Below the pieces are notes generated by a model that was not told the origin of the DNA, searched no databases, and saw nothing but the letters and a program-made list of their open reading frames with translations. Positions 1 to 5,413 of a stretch of DNA of 11,849 nt are shown here, piece by piece. The position numbers were made by a program, and so were the translations under genes. This DNA is from Burkholderiales bacterium (GTDB lineage Bacteria; Pseudomonadota; Gammaproteobacteria; Burkholderiales; Burkholderiaceae_E): positions 1,655,341-1,667,189 of the forward strand of contig CP070753.1 in the NCBI GenBank assembly GCA_020348765.1. The letters run 5' to 3'. Numbering within the stretch: the stretch's first letter is position 1; each line of letters opens with the position of its first letter.

Positions 1-154
1 ACGCCTTCGTCGACACGCCTTCGTCGACACGCCTTCGTCGACACGCCTTCGTCGACACGCCTTCGTCGACACGCCTTCGTCGACACGCCTTCGTCGACAC
101 GCCCTCGTCGACACGCCCTCGTCGACACGCCGTCGTCGACACGCCGTCGTCGGC
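1..154. repeat. 14-bp tandem repeat array, 11 copies
   Basis: Eleven head-to-tail copies of a 14-bp unit, ACGCCTTCGTCGAC, begin at the first base of the window, so the array probably continues to the left. Copies 1-7 are identical. Copies 8-9 have C at unit position 6, copies 10-11 have G there, and copy 11 ends GGC instead of GAC, so the array decays toward the neighbouring gene. Each intact unit contains the palindrome GTCGAC. The period is not a multiple of three, and neither strand has a stop codon in any frame within the array. I see no start site or recognisable protein, so I read it as an intergenic minisatellite; a coding repeat belonging to a gene further left cannot be excluded. Confidence 0.95.
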
Positions 155-188
155 AGTGGCGCCGACCATCATCGTGAGCTCGAGCGAC

Positions 189-230
189 TTCGCCCGCGAG
201 CGACCGCAGCGCGCACCGCTCGCAGGCGAA
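189..230 (-). terminator. Long hairpin downstream of the hydroxylase operon
   Basis: The arms at 189-202 and 217-230 are inverted repeats of 14 bp with one mismatch (C195/A224), around a 14-nt loop. In the minus-strand transcript the mismatch becomes a G-U pair, so the RNA stem is fully paired. It starts about 13 nt after the stop codon of the DUF2783 gene. No run of U follows, so it is not a textbook intrinsic terminator. It may act as a 3'-end stabiliser or mark a factor-dependent end. The pairing is seen directly; the role is inferred. Confidence 0.5.
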
Positions 231-242
231 TGCGCCGGCGTC

Positions 243-455
243 TCAGTCGCCTTCGTCCCCGCCCGGCGTGCGCCCGACCGACAGCGCGATCGCCTCGGCG
301 AGCGCGGCCCGATCACCGATGTGATTGGCCAGCAGCAGCACCAGCTTCGCGTTGGCCAGCGCCGATTCCTCGTCGCTCAGCGCGCGCTGACTGTCGCTCA
401 GCTCCTGGTAGAAGCCGTCGGGGTCGGTGAAGTTCGGTGTCCGGATCAGTCCCAT
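243..455 (-). CDS. DUF2783 family small protein
   Basis: A 70-residue protein, last gene of the minus-strand operon with the hydroxylase. The core with NFTDPDGFYQELSDSQRALSDEES followed by NAKLVLLLANHIGD matches my recollection of the DUF2783 family, which has no known function and often sits next to FAD-dependent aromatic hydroxylases. It is acidic, has no signal peptide, membrane span or Cys/His cluster, and should be a mostly helical cytoplasmic protein. The ATG at 455 is supported by a GGGAAGGG stretch (461-468) five bases upstream, and family similarity begins right after it; the open frame continues further upstream but that part is a shadow of the hydroxylase gene. It begins 70 bp after the hydroxylase stop. 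A role as accessory or stability partner of the hydroxylase is inference from context only. Confidence 0.85.
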   Translation of the reverse strand: MGLIRTPNFTDPDGFYQELSDSQRALSDEESALANAKLVLLLANHIGDRAALAEAIALSVGRTPGGDEGD

Positions 456-525
456 GTCTGCCCTTCCCGGCGCGGTCTCGTATTCGTGAACCGGCACGGC
501 GCCGCCGCGCCGGCCGCACCCGTTC

Positions 526-2172
526 TCAGACCTGCGAACCGGCGGCGCGCGCGATCGCGCGTTCGATCGCGCGTTCGATCGCGGCCGCATCGAAGCGACG
601 CCAGCGCGCGGCCACGTGCTGGTCGGGCCGCAGCAGGTACACGGTGCCGGCGCGGGCGTCGTAGCGTTGGGCCAGCAGGCCCTGCGCATCGATCAGGTCG
701 AAGCGGCCGCCGGCGCCCGGCTCGCCGACGGTGCGCACCGGCGCCTCGATCGGGCCGGCGCGCACCGCCGGCGCATCCGGCCTCGTGCCGAAGACGAGCA
801 CGGTGAACCCGTCGCCGATCGTGTTCAGGAACCAGCCCGGCAGGCCGTCACGTTCGACCGGCGCATCGGCGCAGTTGGTCCCCGGCCGCATCGGGCCGGC
901 GAACGCGTCGACATCGGGCGTGTTCAGCGACGAGTCGCGGTACGGGGTCGGCCTCGACAAGCGGCCGCTGTTGACCAGCGGCCGCGCGAACGGCTCGCGC
1001 TCGGCCAGGCCAAGCACCGCGTCGCGCAGGATGCGGCTGGACCTGCTCTTGGGCGTGATGAAATCGGTCGAGCGCGTGGAGTTGAGCAGGTTGTCATCGG
1101 CGGCGAAAGCGCGCTCCTCGTGGTAGCTGTCGATGAGCGCCTCCGGCGCCTTGCCCTGCAGCACCAGCGCCAGCTTCCAGCCCAGGTTGTCGACGTCCTG
1201 GACACCGGTATTGGCCCCGCGCGCGCCGAACGGCGAGACCTGGTGCGCGGAATCGCCGGCGAACAGCACCCGCCCGTAGCGGAACCGGTCGATGCGACGG
1301 CAGGCGAACTGGTAGATCGACACCCACTCGAGCTCGAAATCCACGCCCGGCAGCATCGCCTGGATGCGCGGGATGACCTTCTCCGGCTTCTTCTCTTCGG
1401 CCGGGTCCGCCTGCCAGCCGAGCTGGAAATCGATGCGCCAGACGTTGTCGCACTGCCGGTGCAGCAGCACCGATTGCCCGGGGTGGAACGGCGGGTCGAA
1501 CCAGAACCAGCGCTCGGTCGGGAACTCGGCCTTCATCACCACGTCCGCGATCAGGAACCGGTCCTGGAAGAACTGGCCGGTGAATTCGGCGCCCACCATG
1601 CGCCGGACGTCACTGTTGGCCCCGTCGCACGCGACCACCCATTCGGCCTGCATGTGGAACACCCCGTCCGGCGTCTCGACCGTCAGCGTCGCGCCGGAGT
1701 CGTCCTGCACCAGGTTCAGCAGTTTGTGCTTCCAGCGCAGGTCGATCCTCGAGCCGGCGCGGCAGCGATCGACCAGCATTTCCTCCAGGTAGTACTGCTG
1801 CAGGTTGATCATGGCCGGCATCTTGTGGCCCGGCTCGGGCAGCAGGTCGAACTCGTAGACCAGGTCCTCGCGAAAGAACACCTTGCCGCGCTTCCAGCTC
1901 ACGCCCCTGGCGACCATCGGCGCCGCACATCCGAGTCGGTCCCAGATCTCGAGCGGGCGCTTGGCGTAGCAGACCGCGCGCGATCCGACGCTGACCGTGT
2001 CATTGTCGTCGAGGACGACGACCGGAATGCCGCGCTGGGCGATCTCGAGCGCGGCCGTCAGCCCGATCGGCCCGGCGCCGATGACGACCACCGGGTGGCG
2101 CACCGGCTGCCCGGTGCGCTGCTCTTCGGACCGAACGTAGTCGAAGCGCGGATAGGTGTAGGTGTGCAGCAT
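526..2172 (-). CDS. FAD-dependent aromatic hydroxylase (MhpA-like)
   Basis: A 548-residue class A flavoprotein monooxygenase that should use NAD(P)H and O2 to hydroxylate a phenolic ring in the cytoplasm. The dinucleotide-binding GAGPIG is at residues 32-37, the DG motif (CDGANS) at 182-187, and the FAD-ribityl GD motif (FAGDSAH, then FGARGANTG) at about 304-323. Residues from about 405 to the end resemble the thioredoxin-like C-terminal domain of this family, with LIDAQGLLAQRYDA and VYLLRPDQHVAARW. Length is close to E. coli MhpA (554). The ATG at 2172 is chosen because AGGAG lies five bases upstream; an in-frame ATG at 2199 lacks such a site. It follows the VOC gene by 43 bp. The extreme C-terminus is a short IERA repeat. 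Substrate cannot be told; relatives act on hydroxyphenylpropionate, resorcinol or other phenols, so I give no symbol. Confidence 0.93.
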   Translation of the reverse strand: MLHTYTYPRFDYVRSEEQRTGQPVRHPVVVIGAGPIGLTAALEIAQRGIPVVVLDDNDTVSVGSRAVCYAKRPLEIWDRLGCAAPMVARGVSWKRGKVFFREDLVYEFDLLPEPGHKMPAMINLQQYYLEEMLVDRCRAGSRIDLRWKHKLLNLVQDDSGATLTVETPDGVFHMQAEWVVACDGANSDVRRMVGAEFTGQFFQDRFLIADVVMKAEFPTERWFWFDPPFHPGQSVLLHRQCDNVWRIDFQLGWQADPAEEKKPEKVIPRIQAMLPGVDFELEWVSIYQFACRRIDRFRYGRVLFAGDSAHQVSPFGARGANTGVQDVDNLGWKLALVLQGKAPEALIDSYHEERAFAADDNLLNSTRSTDFITPKSRSSRILRDAVLGLAEREPFARPLVNSGRLSRPTPYRDSSLNTPDVDAFAGPMRPGTNCADAPVERDGLPGWFLNTIGDGFTVLVFGTRPDAPAVRAGPIEAPVRTVGEPGAGGRFDLIDAQGLLAQRYDARAGTVYLLRPDQHVAARWRRFDAAAIERAIERAIARAAGSQV

Positions 2173-2177
2173 GTGGG

Positions 2178-2182
2178 CTCCT
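2178..2182 (-). promoter_or_regulatory. Ribosome binding site of the hydroxylase gene
   Basis: AGGAG on the minus strand lies five bases before the ATG at 2172. It decides this start over the ATG nine codons upstream (2199). Confidence 0.75.
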
Positions 2183-2201
2183 GCCCGATCGGCGGGCACC
2201 G

Positions 2202-2217
2202 AAGGCCGGCCGGCCTT
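2202..2217. repeat. 16-bp perfect palindrome between VOC and hydroxylase genes
   Basis: AAGGCCGGCCGGCCTT is a perfect 16-bp palindrome made of two overlapping GGCCGGCC units. It overlaps the first two bases of the VOC gene's TAA stop (2216-2218) and lies about 30 bp before the hydroxylase start. In the operon mRNA it could fold into a very GC-rich short hairpin or form a transient structure near the hydroxylase ribosome binding site. A function is not demonstrated. Confidence 0.6.
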
Positions 2218-2764
2218 ACTCGTCGGCGATGCCGGCGAACTCGTCCTGGTGCAGCCAGGAAGCGTGCCTCGGCGCCCTGCGGGTGCGGTCCCATTCCTCG
2301 AGCATCGGCCACTTGACCGCGTCGAGCCTGGCCTGCATCTCGGGGGTGGCCGTGTCTGCGGCCAGCTCGAGCCGGTGGCCGTTCGGGTCGAAGAAGTAGA
2401 TCGACTTGAAGATCACGTGATCGGTGATGCCGACCACGTCGATGCCGTCGGCCTCGAGCCGACGCTTGGTCTGCTCGAGCTCGGCCACGCTTCCGACCTT
2501 GAACGCGATGTGCTGCACCCAATCGGGTGTGTTCGGATCCTTGCCCATTTCTGGCGAATTCGGCAGCTCGAAGAAAGCCAGGATGTTGCCGCCGCCGGCG
2601 TCCATGAACAGGTGCATGTACGGATCGGGCTCGTGGGTCGACGGCACACGGTCCTCGGCGATCGCGAGCACGAATTCCATGCCCAGGTACTTGCGGTACC
2701 ACTCGACGGTCTGCCTGGCATCGCGGCAGCGGTAGGCCACGTGGTGAATGCGCTCGATCTTCAT
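2216..2764 (-). CDS. VOC family protein (glyoxalase/extradiol dioxygenase fold)
   Basis: A 182-residue protein of the vicinal oxygen chelate fold, first gene of the minus-strand operon. Two beta-alpha-beta-beta-beta modules are visible: one starting IHHVAYRC (residues 6-13) and a second starting WVQHIAFKV (82-90). The end of the second carries the family signature FFDPNGHRLEL (124-134). Candidate metal ligands are H8, E66, H85 and E133. It is much shorter than two-domain ring-cleaving dioxygenases (about 300 residues), so it may be a small lyase, isomerase or one-unit dioxygenase acting on the hydroxylase product; that is inference from the operon. The ATG at 2764 is preceded by AAGGAG at 2774-2779 (nine-base spacing), and homology begins at residue 2, so the upstream in-frame extension is rejected. 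Control by the divergent MarR is likely. Confidence 0.9.
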   Translation of the reverse strand: MKIERIHHVAYRCRDARQTVEWYRKYLGMEFVLAIAEDRVPSTHEPDPYMHLFMDAGGGNILAFFELPNSPEMGKDPNTPDWVQHIAFKVGSVAELEQTKRRLEADGIDVVGITDHVIFKSIYFFDPNGHRLELAADTATPEMQARLDAVKWPMLEEWDRTRRAPRHASWLHQDEFAGIADE

Positions 2765-2773
2765 CGGAGGATG

Positions 2774-2779
2774 CTCCTT
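2774..2779 (-). promoter_or_regulatory. Ribosome binding site of the VOC gene
   Basis: AAGGAG on the minus strand, nine bases before the ATG at 2764. It supports this start over the in-frame start at 2869, which would lie within the proposed promoter-leader region. Confidence 0.75.
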
Positions 2780-2869
2780 GGTTCGAAAAGGCGGACCGGG
2801 GGCCGAAAACGGTTGCGCCCGGGCGCGGCGCCGCGGCACCGAAGCTCGAAGTGCCCGCGACCGGGACAA

Positions 2870-2899
2870 ACCGTATCATTTGCAACTGTTGCGTGTCAA
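2870..2899 (-). promoter_or_regulatory. Promoter of the VOC-hydroxylase-DUF2783 operon
   Basis: On the minus strand a perfect -35 hexamer TTGACA (complement of 2894-2899) is followed by GATACG (2872-2877, 16-bp spacer) or TACGGT (2870-2875, 18-bp spacer) as the -10. The surroundings are locally A+T-rich in an otherwise GC-rich window, as promoters often are. The predicted start near 2865 leaves a leader of about 100 nt. The -10 is weak, which fits a regulated promoter. Confidence 0.65.
2882..2892. promoter_or_regulatory. Candidate MarR operator (11-bp palindrome)
   Basis: GCAACTGTTGC is a perfect palindrome about position 2887. It lies entirely within the spacer between the -35 and -10 of the minus-strand promoter, and overlaps a possible -35 (TTGCGT, 2889-2894) for the divergent regulator. 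A GTAT/ATAC pair (2873-2876 and 2899-2902) flanks it almost symmetrically. MarR proteins commonly bind short palindromes that overlap core promoters, so binding here would block the catabolic operon and possibly its own gene. The binding is inferred. Confidence 0.6.
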
Positions 2900-2918
2900 T
2901 ACCGTTTCGTCCGATACT
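2889..2918 (+). promoter_or_regulatory. Possible promoter of the MarR gene
   Basis: TTGCGT (2889-2894) and GATACT (2913-2918) form a weak sigma-70-like pair with an 18-bp spacer pointing toward the MarR gene. The -35 overlaps the 11-bp palindrome, which would allow autoregulation. Confidence 0.35.
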
Positions 2919-2999
2919 AACCATCGGGTTGCACCGCAGCGCCCCGTGCCGCGGCGCAGCGTGCATCGAAGGCGCGATTCGCGCGCGTGACCAGGGCCA

Positions 3000-3506
3000 A
3001 TGCCGAACCACACCGCACCGACCAGAGCGCTCCGAGCCCGGCATGCCGTCTCGTCGAGGCCGGCGATGCGACTCGGCGCCTTCCTGCCGTATCGGCTCGC
3101 GATCGTGGCCGATGCGGTGAGCCGCTCGGTCTCGAGCGTCTACGCGGAACGATTCGATCTGTCGCGCGACGAGTGGCGCGTGCTCGCCGCACTCGGCGAG
3201 TCCGGAACCATGAAGACGCGCGAGGCGCTGCTGTGCACGACGCTCGACAAGGTGCAGGTGAGCCGGGCGCTGGCCCGAATGGAGGGCAAGGGTCTGGTGT
3301 TCCGCGAGGAAGACGCCGAGGATCGGCGCAACAAGGTGCTGCGGCTGACCGCACAGGGCGAGGCGCTGTATCGACGCATCGTGCCGCTGGTACAGGAACG
3401 CGAGGCCCAGCTTCTGAGCGCGCTGGAACCACGCGAGCGGGCATTGCTCGGATCGGCGCTCGACCGTATCCTCGAGAGTGCGCGAGCGCTCGCGCGCAGC
3501 GACTGA
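3000..3506 (+). CDS. MarR family transcriptional regulator
   Basis: A 168-residue winged-helix regulator, divergent from the hydroxylase operon. After a poorly conserved N-terminus come the dimerisation helix around FLPYRLAIVADAVSR (28-42), the start of the helix-turn-helix at LSRDEWRVLAALGE (54-67), a likely recognition helix around LDKVQVSRALARME (82-95), and the wing FREEDAEDRRNKVLRLTAQG (101-120), a strong MarR signature. Long C-terminal helices complete the dimer interface. MarR proteins next to aromatic catabolic genes usually repress them and are released by a pathway ligand; the palindrome at 2882-2892 is the likely site. The start is uncertain. The ATG at 3000 has AGGG only three bases upstream, while the in-frame ATG at 3066 has GAGG six bases upstream and would give 146 residues, a usual MarR length. 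The ligand is unknown. Confidence 0.9.
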   Translation: MPNHTAPTRALRARHAVSSRPAMRLGAFLPYRLAIVADAVSRSVSSVYAERFDLSRDEWRVLAALGESGTMKTREALLCTTLDKVQVSRALARMEGKGLVFREEDAEDRRNKVLRLTAQGEALYRRIVPLVQEREAQLLSALEPRERALLGSALDRILESARALARSD

Positions 3507-3524
3507 GCACGGGGGATCGCTGCA

Positions 3525-4202
3525 ATGATCGAGTTGATCATGATCCGCCACGGCGAGACCGACTGGAACCTCGAACACCGCTTCCAGGGCCACATCGACG
3601 TCCCGCTGAACCGCCGCGGGCTGGCGCAGGCCGGACGCCTGGCCGCGCGCCTGCGTGACGAGGCGGTCGATGCGCTGGTGTCCAGCGATCTCAGGCGCGC
3701 CCGCCAGACGGCGTCGCCGGCCGCCAAAGCGCTGGGGATAGAGGCCGAGCCGCTCGCGGCACTGCGCGAACAGGGGTTCGGCGTGCTCGAGGGCCTGGCG
3801 CTGCCCGAGATCCTGACGCGTTACCCGAACGAATGGGCCGGATGGAAGCGCCATGACCCGGACTATGCACTTCCCGGCGGCGAGAGCGTGCGCAGCTTCC
3901 ACACACGGGTGCTGGGCGCGGTGCTGGAGCTGGCCCGGCGCTTCGAAGGCGGACGGATTGCGGTGGTCACGCACGGCGGCGCGCTCGACATGGTGTACCG
4001 AACCGCGTTGCAGCTGCCGCTGGCAGGCCCGCGCAACTGCATCATCCCCAACGCGGCGCTGAACCGGCTGCGGATCGAGGGCGATCGGATCGAGATCGTG
4101 CAGTGGGCCGACGATGCGCACGTGGCCGACCTGGGGGCGGTCGCGCCCGTCGACCTGACCAAGCTGGCCGAAGACGACCTGCCGGCCGAGGGATTGACCT
4201 AG
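3525..4202 (+). CDS. Histidine phosphatase family protein
   Basis: A 225-residue enzyme of the phosphoglycerate mutase-like superfamily. The catalytic RHGE motif is at residues 8-11, with H9 the phosphohistidine nucleophile. The second arginine is R58 in SSDLRRARQTA, the proton donor is probably E82 in LREQGFGVLEG, and the second active-site histidine is H150 in VVTHGG. All expected catalytic residues are present, so it should be an active phosphatase; relatives include broad-specificity phosphatases (GpmB/PhoE-like) and alpha-ribazole phosphatase (CobC), which sequence alone cannot separate. A GGGGGA site (3511-3516) supports the ATG at 3525. It begins 18 bp after the MarR stop, so the two are probably co-transcribed, although no functional link is evident. 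Its TAG stop lies on the CTAG shared with the convergent TPR gene. Confidence 0.92.
   Translation: MIELIMIRHGETDWNLEHRFQGHIDVPLNRRGLAQAGRLAARLRDEAVDALVSSDLRRARQTASPAAKALGIEAEPLAALREQGFGVLEGLALPEILTRYPNEWAGWKRHDPDYALPGGESVRSFHTRVLGAVLELARRFEGGRIAVVTHGGALDMVYRTALQLPLAGPRNCIIPNAALNRLRIEGDRIEIVQWADDAHVADLGAVAPVDLTKLAEDDLPAEGLT
4199..4202. other. Interleaved stop codons of convergent genes (CTAG)
   Basis: The palindrome CTAG supplies TAG stops for both strands: 4200-4202 ends the phosphatase gene on the plus strand and 4201-4199 ends the TPR gene on the minus strand. The two genes overlap by four bases and leave no room for a terminator between them. Confidence 0.9.
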
Positions 4203-5413
4203 CGCGCGTCCCGCGCGCGCGCGTCGTCCAGGATCTGCTCGAACAGCGCGCGCTGCGCGTGGCTGCCGCCCACACGCGCCAGTCGCGGCAGCGCCGACTC
4301 GAGCGCGGCCGTGGCATCGGCGAAGCGCCCGCGCGCGTACGCGACCAGGCCGCGGCACGCCGGCAGGCAAACGCGCAGCCAGGCATCGCGGGTGAGGCGC
4401 GGTGCCCCGAGCGCGAACCGTTCGAGCGATTCCAGCAGCCGGTCGGCCGCCGGCGAGCCGCAACGCGCCAGCCCGTACGCATAGTGCATGACGAGGAACG
4501 GCTGCACGTGGTCGTCGACGCGTTGCTCGAGCCACGGTTGCAGCGCGGCCCAGCGCCCACCGACCTCGACGCCGGCCAGCTCGAGCCGCGCCAGCAGGGA
4601 CACGGCGCCGATCTGGTCCTGAGAGTACTCGGGACAGACGCCCCAGACCTGCGTGTCGTACAGGTCCAGCGCCTCGTCCAGGTCGCCGCGCGCGATCGAA
4701 AACAGCGCCAGGTGCCACCAGTTGTGCGTGACCATGAACGAGTTGAGCCCGGTCCACAGGCCGCTCATCTCGCGCATGAACGCATGCCCGTCTTCATGCG
4801 TCCCGCGGGTCAGCAGCACGTGCGCGAGCGCATGGTGCGCCCAGGGCTCCTTGCGCCGAATCGAGATCGCCTCGGTCGCGGCCGCCGCGGCCTCGTCCAG
4901 CCGGTGGCACTGCTCGTAGCCGAACGCGGCCAGCCCGTGCGCCCAGGCCAGATCCGCAGCGGCCGCGCGCGCCTGCAGCGCGAGCCTCAGCATCGCCTGC
5001 GCATCACCGAGGTTGAATGCGTGGTACTGGCCCAGCTTCACGGACACCAGGTCTCGCGGCGCCAGCCGCGACTGCTCCTCGTGCAGCGCGATTGCCCGTT
5101 CGAGGTCGCCGTCGATCCAGGCGGCGACCGCCGCGACGAAACGCCGCTCGCGCGCCGTGGCCGACTCGGCCGACGCAACGGCTCGCGCCACGTGCGGCGC
5201 GGCCCGACCCGGCGCGTCGGCCCGCTCGGCGAACATCTCCAGCATCGCCGCATAGGCCTGCACCAGCGCGCTGTCGTCGGCTCGTGCGACCTCGGCGATG
5301 CCCTGGACCCGGGTCTCGCAAGCCAGCAGGCCCTCGACGAAGTCGTCGACGGCCGCCCTGGCCGCGCCTTCGGAAACCGTGACCGGATTGCCGAACGGGT
5401 CGGTCGCGCTCAC
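4199..5413 (-). CDS. TTC38-like tetratricopeptide repeat protein
   Basis: A 404-residue all-helical protein, last gene of the ABC transporter operon. Degenerate TPR helices are seen throughout, for instance around 93-117, 157-183, 233-252 and 353-375. The conserved centre WAHHALAHVLLTRGTHEDGH (191-210) and NWWHLALF (231-238) matches what I recall of the TTC38 family, whose molecular function is not established. The cluster of His residues (193, 194, 198, 207, 210, 230, 234) is notable and could hint at ligand or metal binding; this is inference. No signal peptide, so cytoplasmic. The start is taken as GTG at 5413: it overlaps the TGA of the binding-protein gene in GTGA, implying translational coupling, and upstream in-frame sequence only shadows that gene. 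The stop is shared with the convergent phosphatase gene on CTAG. Confidence 0.82.
   Translation of the reverse strand: MSATDPFGNPVTVSEGAARAAVDDFVEGLLACETRVQGIAEVARADDSALVQAYAAMLEMFAERADAPGRAAPHVARAVASAESATARERRFVAAVAAWIDGDLERAIALHEEQSRLAPRDLVSVKLGQYHAFNLGDAQAMLRLALQARAAAADLAWAHGLAAFGYEQCHRLDEAAAAATEAISIRRKEPWAHHALAHVLLTRGTHEDGHAFMREMSGLWTGLNSFMVTHNWWHLALFSIARGDLDEALDLYDTQVWGVCPEYSQDQIGAVSLLARLELAGVEVGGRWAALQPWLEQRVDDHVQPFLVMHYAYGLARCGSPAADRLLESLERFALGAPRLTRDAWLRVCLPACRGLVAYARGRFADATAALESALPRLARVGGSHAQRALFEQILDDARARDAR

Noticed and set aside
1..154. CRISPR array
   Set aside because: The units are contiguous 14-mers without spacers, and no cas gene is present.
497..512. Short hairpin between hydroxylase and DUF2783 (6-bp stem, 4-nt loop)
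   Set aside because: A 6-bp stem made only of G and C is expected often by chance here, and nothing else supports it.
156..806. A plus-strand open frame beginning with GTG just after the tandem repeat
   Set aside because: It lies opposite the DUF2783 and hydroxylase genes and becomes Arg-rich low-complexity. No ribosome binding site or family is recognisable.
616..2316. A 566-codon open frame on the plus strand opposite the hydroxylase
   Set aside because: It is antisense to a gene with intact FAD motifs. Its composition is a low-complexity Arg/Gly/Val mirror of the real gene, with no family signature.
2058..4757. An 899-codon open frame on the minus strand
   Set aside because: It runs through or antisense to the VOC, MarR, phosphatase and TPR genes, all of which have clear family motifs. 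Its translation is Arg/Ala/Pro/Gly-rich with no recognisable domain, as expected for a high-GC shadow frame.
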